Part shown: one piece after another, positions 11,440-21,529 of the stretch
Layout of the letters: every line of letters begins with the position of its first letter
How positions within the stretch are numbered: the stretch's first letter is position 1
Assembly (NCBI GenBank): GCA_963573305.1
Contig: OY754332.1
Span: forward strand, 138,501,977-138,565,976
Direction of reading: 5' to 3'
Length of the DNA stretch: 64,000 bases
From: Pyrrhosoma nymphula
Lineage: Eukaryota; Arthropoda; Insecta; Odonata; Coenagrionidae
Translations under genes and position numbers: made by a program
Notes under the pieces: generated by a model
Databases searched by the model: none
What the model saw: the letters and a program-made list of their open reading frames with translations, nothing else
Told to the model about the DNA's origin: nothing

Positions 11440-12243
11440 CCTTACCAATAGAACCATTGATCTAAAATAAGAATAAATTCATGAAAGCATCCATATAAAA
11501 CAATGTTTGTTTTATATGGATGCGAGATTGGACTGTTGGCAGACAAGAGAAGTGGAAGCATTTGAATGTTGTAATGATTTCAAACTTTTAACTTTCCATA
11601 TTTCACAAGAATAACGGCAATTCGAAGTACCTAATGTGAAAGCGAAGACCTTAGTCATGGTATTTTTACGCCAATATAATTCGTTTAAAGATATTATATC
11701 ATGAACTCCTTTACGTTTGTATATCCTTGCAAGCTGACAAATCACAATTTACACGCCTTTCACTCAAAATAAACAAGTTTTACAAACAAAATGGACCCAG
11801 GTCACGATGTTGGTTGTAGCGAATCAGGAAGTAACGGTATTCTTGGTGAGATACAGACCTCATGGTGATGCCCGTGATGGACAATGTGCCGTTGAATTTT
11901 TAGTCGTTAAAGAGTTCTCGAGAGTGAGACCCGAAGTCCATTGTTTGGAGAAGCTTTTTTGTCGTATTATTGAGATGTTTTTCTATGGGGAAATAAATAT
12001 GTCGGCTGCAGAGACGCAAGCGGCTTCGCATCCAGCACAAACAGGGATGGGTCTGTAGCCAACGGTGAAGACGTTGAAGAAGAAGAAGAAGTTCGCAGGA
12101 GTAACTTCGGGAATTGGAAGTTCGGGATGCAATGTTCCTCGTTGGTAGTCCGTCGCGGAAGGTACGTAGACGGATCCACGGAAGGACGCCTAAGCCAAAT
12201 CGAAGATGTGTTTGATGGTCGAAGAGACATATTGGTAGATCCA
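11440..12243. other. No gene recognised; contains a 16-bp inverted repeat
   Basis: Frames here are short and show no known motif. A perfect inverted repeat (11487-11502 and 11508-11523, arms containing CCATATAAAACA) has only a 5-bp loop. From about 11790 to 12240 GC content rises and plus-strand frames run in more than one register, possibly a decayed coding sequence that I do not recognise; the hAT MITE at 12252 interrupts it. Confidence 0.3.
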
Positions 12244-12251
12244 TGGTGAAG

Positions 12252-12749
12252 CAGTGGCGGATACATATGGGGGGCGCGCGCCCCCCCCCCCCCTTGCGGG
12301 GCCGCCCGCATTGCCGCCCGCGCCGCCCCCGCCAGTCAGCCCACACGCTATTCGTTCGTTTCTTTCGTCAGTCGACTCTGAGTCGAGTTATCGAGTACTT
12401 GCACTTTCTTATGTATCACGCGCGCGCGTCCGCGTCATCGTATTTTATACGTTTCTGTAATAGATAGATACACATAGATAGCTAACCTACGAGAAAAGTC
12501 GCGGCCATTCTAGTGATCTCGATACGTTATTCTGTCTGGCATTTGTTCGAGAAAAGTCGCGAATATTCTACTGTTTGTATTTGTTCACACTCCTTAAAAG
12601 TCTGGAAGCGAACATTCTGGCACCGAATGTTCTCGAAACAACTGAGCTACATATGTAAGGGAAGCAGAGTCGCTGCCAGGCAGTCAGTATGAAAGCTACA
12701 ATTGTCGCGATAACTTGCCCCCCTTGAGTTTTTTCTGTATCCGCCACTA
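12252..12749. mobile_element. hAT-type non-autonomous element (MITE), 498 bp
   Basis: Ends are CAGTGGCGGATACA and the complementary TGTATCCGCCACTA. An 8-bp duplication TGGTGAAG flanks it (12244-12251 and 12750-12757); 8-bp duplications and CAGTGG-type ends are typical of hAT elements. The left interior is very GC-rich with runs of C and GCGC. No transposase is encoded. Confidence 0.88.
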
Positions 12750-12757
12750 TGGTGAAG

Positions 12758-13524
12758 GGATGTAAGACGGATAAGGAAGCGCGGGAGAAGCTGGAAAATA
12801 TATATTAAGACAAGTGTCTTAGAAGGAGGCCAAGTTACCATGCCAATATTCTATCTTACTTCAGAGTTTCCGTACAATGACAATAGCAACGCTCTCCGTG
12901 CTTCAAGCATGTAGAACTAACAAATACTAGTACCTATCCCCAAGCGCAGACAAAGATTTAAAAAAGCCATATGGCCTTTCGCATATTTTTCGTAATATTT
13001 GTTCCTCCATTCTCGTTGTCCAATGGGCTAAACTCTTGTCTTGAAAAACAATCAACGCGGTGGCAACCCGAGAATGGAAGAGAATTTGCCTGGACGCCGC
13101 GAGCATTTATGAGGGAACATTCTTCCGTCCTAGTCTCTTCAGACAAACGTGTATGCCTCAATTTTAGTATCACTTTGTGAATCTCATTGTCAAGTATCTT
13201 TGTCCCGAAGCTATATTTTTATTTGAAAATTTAGGTAATACGTATTTCTGCATCATTATAGTTGAAATATTATCCAAGGAATGCTTAATTAATCAATTAG
13301 AAACAATTAAGAAATAATCGCGATTACTCTCATTTTTGGCACATTTGTTTCTGTTCAATATCAGCGAATCTTTGCAGTAAAAATGTTGCAATAATAATTG
13401 CATCCCCGCCCCCACGCACAGACAAGGCTTACTATTCGTCCCTTTTGTGCTACTCAAGAAAGTTCTCCCTGTATCATCCTCGCGTAAGAAATACCAAACT
13501 CTTCCAGGCTAAAACCTGAAAAGG
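12758..13524. other. Unassigned DNA
   Basis: No recognisable coding or repeat signal. Both strands show overlapping 69-71 codon frames near 12970-13180, as expected by chance. Confidence 0.3.
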
Positions 13525-13580
13525 CTTCACTAGAGAATTTTCCAATTCAAAGAACTGAATTGGAAAATTCTCTAGTGAAG
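13525..13580. repeat. Perfect 25-bp inverted repeat (hairpin)
   Basis: Arms 13525-13549 and 13556-13580 are exact reverse complements with a 6-bp loop AAGAAC. It sits at the outer end of the tRNA-like SINE that follows; its loop and the adjoining bases match that SINE's tail (TTCAAAGAACTG), so it may have arisen by a foldback event at the SINE end. Confidence 0.85.
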
Positions 13581-13581
13581 A

Positions 13582-13825
13582 ACGGAATTTGTCGCGCAAT
13601 AACTTTAACGGATTCACCCGCTAGTGATAACAAAATTGTGTGCAATTCATGGTGAGAATAATTATTCACCTGGACTGTGAGATGAAAAATTCAGTGGAAG
13701 GGGACTCCTGGTTAGCTTAACTGGTTAGGGCACTCGGCGCGATGTCCTGGGGTCCGAGCTTCTATCCCAGTCCAGACGAATGCTTTTTCACTGTGAATTT
13801 CACATAGAATTGTTTAGAGAGGGGA
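13582..13825 (+). mobile_element. tRNA-derived SINE, foldback arrangement (copy 1)
   Basis: Positions 13705-13775 are tRNA-like: TAGCTTAACTGG fits the A box and a degraded B box follows (GGTCCGAGCTTCTATCC). It continues with CCAGACGAATGCTTTTTCACTGTGAATTTCACA, shared with the copies near 31.2 and 55.5 kb (only parts shown here: GAATGCTTTTTCACTG). To its left, 13582-13670 carries the same tail in the opposite orientation (CTTTAACGGATTCACCCGCT). Confidence 0.75.
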
Positions 13826-14149
13826 AGTAATGAGGGGCAGTTCGTGGTCGGAGGTCATGCGAGGCTCTCTTGGCGAATCCTGAAAAAATTGGTGTCAAAG
13901 TTTTAATCAGAATTGAGTGCCAAGGAGAAATGGTCCATTATTAACATGAGTCCCTCATCTCCAAGTTTATATGGGTTGCCAAAGACATATAAACCATATA
14001 TTCTAATACATACGTCCAGTGGTTTCGTATTCTTCTGCACCTCACTATAGCCTAGCCATTAAGTTGAACGATCGTGTATGTTGCGTATTTCATGGACAGA
14101 TATGATCACCAGCGTTGCGAAGGACTAACATGGAAATAAAATTATTATT

Positions 14150-14395
14150 CGACATAAAAACAAGAAAGATGGCATACTTGGGACTACTACTGCACCTCAT
14201 CATAAAAGGACAAATTGAGGGTAGACGCGGTGTGGGTAGGAGTCAGATGTCCTGCTAAGAAATTTTAGGGAATGGACCGGAACCAAGAGAGTAGAGGAGC
14301 CATTCCGGTTATCACTGGACAGAGAAACCTACGCCAGAGTGATAGCCGAAGTCAGGAGGACCTGATATGGCACTCAATAACAGGAAATCGAACAA
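14150..14395 (+). pseudogene. LINE C-terminal relic
   Basis: A plus-strand frame reads KMAYLGLLLHLIIKGQIEGR then RGVGRSQMSC, resembling the C-terminal block of many LINE ORFs (LGHxxR...IxEGxIxGxRxxGRxR). Several stops follow. It is short, so the clade is unknown. Confidence 0.5.
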
Positions 14396-14651
14396 ATTGT
14401 CAGTGAAATGCCATTCAACTGAAGGAGGATTCTTAACCCAGTAGCAGCCAGGCTGATTCTCTCTGTCTCTCCAATCACGCTTACAGCTGGCTTTTTCTAA
14501 GAACTCTCCAAATTTTGTGTCTGTCTCTGCGGTCTTACTGGCTTTTCAACTTAGGTATTATCAAATCAATTAACGAAAATAAGGGTTATTAAACTACCAG
14601 CAAAGAAACATAAAAGCTTTTCTGTTTGAGGCTTTTGCAGCGCTGTTGTGC

Positions 14652-14843
14652 TGGTATCTCCATGTTTTTCTGGCAAAGCTGCGTCGGTATATCTTTACGA
14701 TGACGTTTCGTAGCCAGTGCAGGCCACATCTTCAGATCAGGTCCGATTCGGACCTGATCTGAAGATGTGGCCTGCATTGGTTACGAAACGTCATCGTAAA
14801 GAAACACCGACGCAGCTTTGCCCGAAAAACATGGAGATACCAA
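14652..14843. repeat. About 96-bp-arm palindrome with two face-to-face hammerhead ribozyme motifs
   Basis: Arms 14652-14747 and 14748-14843 are close reverse complements. Each arm, read outward from the centre, carries a hammerhead core: CTGAAGA, stem II (GTGGCC...GGCTAC or GGTTAC), GAAAC, then GTC as cleavage site, followed by ATCG that can pair with the bases before CTGAAGA. Minus strand: CTGAAGA 14735-14729, GAAAC 14709-14705. Plus strand: CTGAAGA 14759-14765, GAAAC 14785-14789. Hammerheads of this minimal form are known from Penelope-like elements and retrozymes; the AACATGGAGATACCA beyond the arm fits such an element end. Confidence 0.75.
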
Positions 14844-15565
14844 AACATAAAAGCTGATTATAATGACCGAGGAAACCAATACGGTCTACTCCATTTCACT
14901 TTTAACAGATAATTTCGTTGAGTGTAAATTAGCACTTGATTTTTAGCACCAAAATTAAATAAATGATCATTAATCCCAAGCAGATTGAAATCAGTAACTG
15001 AGATTTCACCACTAGATTGAGGCTTTTGATTTTCTTTTATATTTTTCTCAACAATTAATATTTCGCAAAATCCACAATAATCAAATGTATTCTTCACAGA
15101 ATCCAGGATAATTTTCAATTGAAAAAGTTGGCATTAAATATTTGGCAATCGTCAAATCATTTTGCAGTCATTCACTGATTAACTTGGCTATAAAAAGCCC
15201 ACGCCATGAAATCATTGACTTGGCTGGTGATGATTGAAAAGTCCGTGCAATCCCGCTTAACGCTATGCAGATTTAAAAAACTATAGGGCCTAATGAATTA
15301 CATTCATTCTATGTGATAGAAATGAATCACTTAAATTAAAATAGATCGTTGCTAAATTATTTTCGATTTCCTGAGAAACGCAAATAACATCTCTCTCATT
15401 ACCAAATGATGTAGTTACAGTGATTACCGTGAATGATGAAGGCTTAGGTGTCGATATTTCAGTGTTTAAAATGCAGATGAATTCATGAATCTCGAATTGC
15501 AGACCGTTTGTTCCTAACTTAACGCTATGTGTGCTTGTGATAAAATAAATAGTAGAAATTATGTT

Positions 15566-15754
15566 CATGATGAGAAAACCACCTTTGTTATTTCCACAAA
15601 ACTTTATTACGCTGACACGACGCGCGTTTCACCACACTGCGTCATACTCATGTGCACACTGTGGCACATGATTATGCCACAGTGTGGTGAAACGCGCGTC
15701 GTGCCAGCGTAATAAAGTTTTGTGGAAATAACAAAGGTGGTTTTCTCATCATGG
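15566..15754. repeat. Palindrome with degenerate hammerhead ends
   Basis: Arms about 15566-15638 and 15678-15754 are near-perfect reverse complements containing GTGGTGAAACGCGCGTC on each strand, the 3' half of a hammerhead (GAA, stem III ACGC/GCGT, cleavage C). The 5' core has decayed: where CTGANGA is expected the strands read ATGATTA and ATGAGTA. The downstream part (AATAAAGTTTTGTGGAAATA...TCATCATGG) resembles the flanks of the hammerhead copies at 16.2 and 40.9 kb. Confidence 0.65.
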
Positions 15755-16156
15755 ATATCCATAATTTCCACGAGGTCAGGCCTGAGATCATCAGAAATTA
15801 TGTTGTTCACAGATTCAATAGAGTGCTATAAGGACACGTCAAATAGAGGGCTCAGAGATGCAGCAGGGTCACCCTTTGTAATTTGAGGCCACGGGTGCAA
15901 ATATGGAGAGGAACTCCAATTAATAAAAAAAGATTAAATAAATAAAATCTTTAAAAAATCTTAATGCACAAAAGGAAAACATACAACATTCATTATTATC
16001 CATAAGATTTTCATGCAAGAAGAGTAGCGAATGCAATTGCGAATATGGTAAAGCCCGGTGTTAGGCAAACACTTGCGCGGGACACCCTATTGTCCGACCT
16101 TAGTGGTGCTACTGGAAGGAGCACTTACAACCTCAAAAATGTAAGCTTAAATATGC

Positions 16157-16320
16157 TCTACGGAAGAATTTTATAACTTTGTTAACTTCACTAATTATTT
16201 ATTACCACGACCCGGGTTTCAACACTTGGTGTCATCTTCAGGTCATGAACACATGAAACCCGGGTCGTGGAAATAAATAATTAGTGGAGTTAACAAAGTT
16301 ATTAAATTCTTCCGTAATGG
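16157..16320. repeat. Palindrome carrying an intact hammerhead motif on the minus strand
   Basis: Arms 16157-16219 and 16256-16320 are inverted copies. The loop completes a hammerhead on the minus strand: CTGAAGA (16241-16235), stem II GACAC-CAA-GTGTT, GAAAC (16220-16216), stem III ACCC/GGGT without loop, and cleavage after GTC (16211-16209). The plus-strand arm contains GAAACCCGGGTC but lacks the CTGAAGA half. Confidence 0.75.
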
Positions 16321-16389
16321 ATAAATTCCACAAGATAAAGCCTACAACCGCTTCCTTTGTTAAGTATACTCATTAGATTAATCTGATGG

Positions 16390-16520
16390 GTAGTGGCCTG
16401 CCACGATGGAAACACCGGTTACCGAGTAGTCACCGAAGTCAAGCATCGCTCGGCTCGAATTTGAGGGGTGATTCGTCCGACTGCTGTTGCCCCTGTTTGC
16501 CAGTGGCAGATAGTATGTGC
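16390..16520 (+). mobile_element. 5S rRNA-derived SINE (copy 2, plus strand)
   Basis: GCCACGATGGAAACACCGG, AGTCACCGAAGTCAAGCATC and TTGAGGGGTGA follow the order of 5S rRNA (…CACCGGTTCTCGTC, ATCACCGAAGTTAAGCAGCG, TTGGATGGGTGA), covering the internal promoter region. It is more diverged than the copy at 29.1-29.4 kb, and I cannot define its 3' end. Confidence 0.65.
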
Positions 16521-16629
16521 GAAATGACATTAGTCTAAGGACGTTTAACTAAAATATTACCTCTAATTAATTTGATTACCTTCGGAGGTGACAGTCAGTT
16601 AAATTAAAGCTATGGCTAATTTTAGTGTA

Positions 16630-17410
16630 GTGTTTCGACAATTAATTTTTATTCATTTCAATGCTAAATAGCTTATTTCTGCACTCGCTGTAGACACTGG
16701 TATCGTCGCAAATATGTCCGCCAATTTGTATATATTTGGGAGACATTTGCGAATATCATCCTTAACAAAGTACTCTAAAAACTCGAGGAGTTTTTCACAG
16801 TTATGCTGTAGGTCACGACTGGAATGAAATGCTATTAGTTCATTTTTCAGGCTCCCACTGTGAAAGTATTCAGGGAAGTAATTCAGTAGTGATGAAAATG
16901 CACTAGGAGGAAAGTTCTTTGAAAAATATTCAAATTTTGCAGTATCGAGTTATTTGAGAAAACACAACTTCTTTAGGTCTTCGAATCTCACTTCCATTGT
17001 ATTGTCAGTGTATCAATGATGTTAAAGTGCAACTGACGGAAATGAGTTTCTGGATCTTCAACTGAAAGGTGTCTTCTCTTGATTATAGTAATTTGTTTCC
17101 AGTTTCAGTAGTAGCTGATATAAAATGTCGATCATACGCTTAATTTCTTTATGGATTCAATCATCTCGTTTACGTGGTTAGCTCAGAGATCAATATCAGT
17201 ATCTTTAACCTGAAAAATGTCGAAGAGAATGCTATTTTTCGAAAACACTTCACTGAAAACCGAAAGGAAGGAATTGAATTCAAAATTCGTCTTGTAATAG
17301 ACAAATGGATATCATTAGCTTCCCTAATTGTAGTCTCATCCCACTTCCCTGAGTCGTATTTAAAAATTCCAGTAAACATTTTTAGAAGACTGCAAAACAA
17401 TAAATAAATT
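16630..17410 (-). pseudogene. hAT (ZMYM-like) transposase relic, C-terminal region
   Basis: On the minus strand SGKWDETTIREAND (about 17340), EDPETHFRQLHFNIIDTL (about 17050), PPSAFSSLLNYFPEYFHSGS (about 16890) and DIRKCLPNIYKLADIFATIP then VSTASAEISYLALK (about 16690) follow the order of zinc-finger-MYM-type hAT transposases; the last block is the dimerisation region (TIPVxxASAERSFSxLK). Frames shift several times. No ends were found. Confidence 0.75.
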
Positions 17411-17502
17411 AAATTTTCCCTTCCCTTTTTTATTTTACCTTTAGGGATTTCCCTAGGGATTATATAGGGATTATATATTCCCCCCCTTGCCCCCGTGTAT
17501 GG

Positions 17503-19394
17503 GTGCCCATGATGACGAGCTCACCCTTTCTAGCTATCAGAACCTTGCAGCAATTAGCCCGAGATGAAGAAGAGAAATTCCCCCATGCAGCGGATGTTCT
17601 CCGGAACCAGACGTTTGTAGACGACATAATAAGCGGTGCAGATATCATCGAAGAAGCCTCTGCCCTCAAAGATGAACTGTTGCATCTGCTTCGCCTCGGC
17701 GGTTTTGAGCTGCATACGTGGTCAAGTAACTGTTTTTTTGGAATGTATTTCTCCTCAAGATCCACTGCCCATTCCATTCTACTGAAAACCAATTATGTGG
17801 AATATTAATAATACAGTGGGACCCATTATCCGATGCCTTCTCCTACAGAATGAACATCGAAGATCCACTTCTTACGAAGAGATCAGTTTTGTCAGCGATC
17901 GCAAAAATTTATGATCCTTGCGGTTGGATAGCCCCTGTTGTTTTTTGGGCGAAATATCTAATGCAGTTACTTTAGGCCGCTAGGATTAACCTGGGATGCT
18001 CCTTTACCAACAGAAATCTCAAAGAAATGGAATGATTTCTTTAAGGAACTACCACTCCTAGCCAACAGTAAGTTGCAACGTCATTTACTCCTTGCGAATT
18101 CAACTTCCATACAATCACACGGATTTACCGACGCCTACAACAAGGATACAGAACAGTTATTTACGCCCGAAGTGTAAGCATCAATCAATGTGTCCATTCT
18201 GGTCGCTCAAACTCGTGTTTCCCCGCTAAAACGCATACCCTTGCCGCGTTTGGAGCTATGCGGATCTCATCTCCTAGCAAAACTGTTAAATCATTGCATT
18301 TTACAACTTTCTTCCCACATGACTATAGAAAGTGTATATGCATATTGTGACTCCACTTTTGCTCTGAGTTGGATCCAAACACCACCCTATCGTTTGAAAA
18401 CGTATGTTGCAAACCGTGTGAGCCAAATTCAGGAGTGGACTCCGTCGCATTCCTGGAATCACATTTCCTCAAGGGAAACCCCAGCTGATTGTGCCTCTAG
18501 AGGACTTGTCCCTTTTCAGCTTATTGCAACCAATCTCTGGTGGAAGGGACTTGTAGTCACATGAATGGTGCATTCGCCAGATTTTCATCATGGACAAAAT
18601 TTCTCCGCGTCCTAGCGTATATTATGCGATTTTGTCACAATTCTCGCTCAATGAGTAAGTTAAAAGGGTTCATTACGTCTACAGACTTGAAGGGGGCTAC
18701 AGCCATCATTTGTAAAATTGTACAAACTTCTTGCGTCAAGGAAGATTTAACTTAGCTTCATCATAATCGACCTTGTAGCCTGAGGATCCGTCGTCTTTCC
18801 CCATTTCTAGATAAGGATGGATTGCTCAGAGCGGGAGGAATATTCTATCATTCACTCTTGGACTGCGATGCAAAGTATCCCATAATTTTACCGAAATCAC
18901 ATCATATCGTGAACCTACTCTTTGATTGTTATCATTTAACTTATTTGCATGAAGAACGTCAACTTCTACAATCTATTTTATGCCGGCAGTATTGGATTCT
19001 ATCAGCTGGCTCGGTAATACGTAGCAGAATTTTCTAATGTCTGCGCTGTTACCGATGCAAGCCCACAAATGCGCCACCTTTAATGGGAAATCTACCAGAG
19101 CCCCGAGTCAGCCCCACACGCCCATTTCTAAAAAGTGGAATGGACTATGGAGGTCCGTTCCAAATAAAGCTCCACCACCTTAAACGAGTGCAGTTTATCA
19201 AAGCATATTTATGCATATTTGCGTGTCTTTCCACTAAAGCTGTCCATCTCGAAGTGGTGACAAACCTATTCTCTGATACCTTAATTGCTACCCTCACCAG
19301 CTTTATCTCCAGAAGAGGGTTTTGTACAGATTTATATTCAGATTTCGGGACTAACTTTAAAGGTGCCTCGGCTAAACTAGCAAAATTCAATTAA
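17503..19394 (+). pseudogene. BEL/Pao retrotransposon pol relic
   Basis: In order on the plus strand: SSPFLAIRTLQQLA, FVDDIISGADIIEEA (the YVDD-type box) and LLRLGGFELHTWSSN of reverse transcriptase (17503-17735); IPLPRLELCGSHLLAKLL, YCDSTFALSWIQTPP and ETPADCASRGL of RNase H (18220-18520); LRAGGIFYHSLLD and FLKSGMDYGGPFQIK, KAYLCIFACLSTKAVHLEVV, SDFGTNFKGA of integrase (18820-19385). This block set is diagnostic of BEL/Pao. At least five frame changes or stops occur, and gag, protease, the integrase C-terminus and LTRs are absent. Confidence 0.92.
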
Positions 19395-19399
19395 AAAAT

Positions 19400-20613
19400 T
19401 CGCAAAGCCTTTTTGCGTTGGCGAATAGCTTTGGCACAGTCATCAATCCACCACGGTACTGCTGGCCTCGTAGTAACGCGGTGAGACCGTGGTACGCTGG
19501 CGCATGCAGCCTCAATGATGCTGTTAGTCACGTTCGTAATATTTTCAACACTGTCACGGGTTTCTTCATGTTTAAAAATAAAATTGCTTTTAAAACGCAG
19601 CCAATCAGCTTTTCGGACAATGTAGCTGCCCGTTCGAATGAAAACTGGGTTAAAATGCCGTTCCTTCGTGATCAGAAGAGGGAAGTGATCACTTCCACAG
19701 AGATCATCATGTACGGTAGGTTCAATTTTATAATTAATGCGCTCGATACAATACGTAGATCAATGCTGGAAGAGCCACCTGTAAAACAGTTAAAACGGGT
19801 TTTCTCCCCATTGTTCGATAAAACCAAGTTGGAATCACAGATAAAAGAAGATAAAATCCGTCCTATACAAATGGGCTTCCCCATAGAGTATCGTGTGCGT
19901 TAAAATCTCCGAGAAAAATAAACGGCCGAGGTAGCTGACGTACAAGAGCATCTAGGTTAAAGTGAGTGACCGGTGCACCCTCTGGCAGATACACGTTACA
20001 TAGGGTAACTGCCTCGGGGGCATACACGGTGGCGGCCACCGCTTAATATGGCGTGTTCAGCTGCACTCGGGAGGTGTAAAGGGCCTCCCGAATCGTAACT
20101 GCTACTCCACCCTGGGCTCGTTGGCCGCTGGTGTTGTCGAATCTAAAAACGTTAAAACCTTTTAAAATGCCCTTGTATGAGATTTTAAAATTCGTTTCTT
20201 GGAGAAAAACACAACATGGGTTTAAATCACGAGTTAAAATATCTAGCTCCTCCTTGTGCCGATAAAATCCATTACAGTTCCACTGTAATATAGAAGCCAT
20301 TAAAAATATAAAAAATAAAGAAATAAATTAATTTAAAAATGTAAAACACAGTTGGAGGATCAACGCTTTATGCGATCCTCCTACCTTTGGTTTTAGCCCG
20401 GAGGATCTCTGTCTCCGAGAGACATTCGTCCTCTTCCATTGACTCTGGTTGAATGAGTCGGGCTAAACCAGATGGACCAGGGGATTGGGATTTTCCACGC
20501 TTGATTTCCGTGGCCCCGGGGGTGGTTTTGTTCGAGTTCTTGCTTGGAGAACCCAAACTGGAGTCATTCGTCTTTGCCGGATTTGGGGAAGAAGGGAAAG
20601 AAGGGAACCCCAA
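19400..20613 (-). pseudogene. I/Jockey-like LINE: ORF1 end plus endonuclease, 3' truncated
   Basis: ORF1 end at 20613-20368 (ARLIQPESMEEDECLSETE...GRRIA stop), then ORF2 starts at 20300: MASILQWNCNGFYRHKEEL, VFLQETNFK, GGVAVTIREAL, FIFLGDFNAHDTLWGS, CGSDHFPLLITKERH and VPWWIDDCAKAIRQRKKAF. These are endonuclease blocks and the linker typical of I/Jockey-group LINEs. The element stops abruptly at about 19400, before reverse transcriptase, facing the BEL/Pao relic; it therefore lost its 3' part after insertion. Stops occur near 20043 and 19880. Confidence 0.88.
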
Positions 20614-20814
20614 ATTTTGCCGGTACCTCTCGCCGCAGCCTTATATTTCAGGGGGGGCCAGGCCCTCTGTACGCCACTATGCCCCTATATATATATGCCA
20701 CTGCGTCTTATATATGCAATAGATGCATTTATCTGTGAGATGATTTGTTTAAATCTTCAATGAAGCCTCGTTACAAGAGTAAGAAAAATCGTACACTTAA
20801 GAGTAAAACTGAAC

Positions 20815-21510
20815 GGATTATTTTCTCTTGGAGTAGCACCAAACTTTCATCAACTTCAGCATGGGGATGATGAGCTCATGTGAAGTGGTGTCAAATGCCT
20901 TCTTGTAGTCCACCCATGCCATTGATAGGTTTCGCTTAGGCTGTATGGCATCCTGGCATATGTACCTATCAATGAGCAGGTTGTCCTTGCATCCCGTAAT
21001 TCCCCACTTTGAGCCCCTCTGATCGTACACCTCCTCCCACAAAAACTTGACGTGGTGGAGGATAAGGTTGATCATGGTGGAGGATAAGGTTGCTCATGAT
21101 GGAGGTGAACGCCTTGTATACAGCGTTGTGACAGGTTATAGGGCGGTAGTCCTTTGGATTGGACAAGTCTCCCTTCTTAGGTATCAGAACCGTACGCCCC
21201 TCAGTCAGCCCAGGTGGAATTAGTTCTCTACCATTTAGGAAGGACGCGAAGATTCTGGCGAGGTGTTGGTGGGTGGAAGTGAACTACTTCCACCAGAAGT
21301 TATTCACGGCATCCATTCCTGGAGCCGAGAAATTCTTCATGCCAGAGAAGGCCTTCACGTCACTTTCGGTGACTGAAAGAGGTCCATCCACATCTTGTAG
21401 GTGGTGGTCACATAACTCTTTAAAGAGGCCTATGACCGGAGTGTCTCCGTTGAATGGCTTAGACGTTTCATAGATATCTTTCCAGAAACGTTCAACCTCT
21501 ATGAGTTACA
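20815..21510 (-). pseudogene. RLE-type LINE (R4/Dong-like), reverse-transcriptase N-terminal fragment
   Basis: On the minus strand FWKDIYETSKPFNGDTPV, MKNFSAPGMDAVNNFWWK, GRTVLIPKKGDLSNPKDYRP, CKDNLLIDRYICQDA and NLSMAWVDYKKAFDTTSHEL, the entry region of reverse transcriptase. It duplicates 23290-23620 of the next copy closely and includes a small internal repeat of a GGTGGAGGATAAGGTTG word at 21055-21085. It ends after LMKVWCYSK, so it is truncated. Confidence 0.85.
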
Positions 21511-21529
21511 GTAATTTTTTTTCAAGTTA

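Noticed and set aside
15527..15810. Overlapping frames on both strands that share KTTFVISTKLYYA
   Set aside because: They are the two arms of the palindrome read on opposite strands; no protein is implied.
19418..19903. 161-codon plus-strand frame after the BEL/Pao integrase
   Set aside because: It is antisense to the LINE endonuclease linker and has no known motif.
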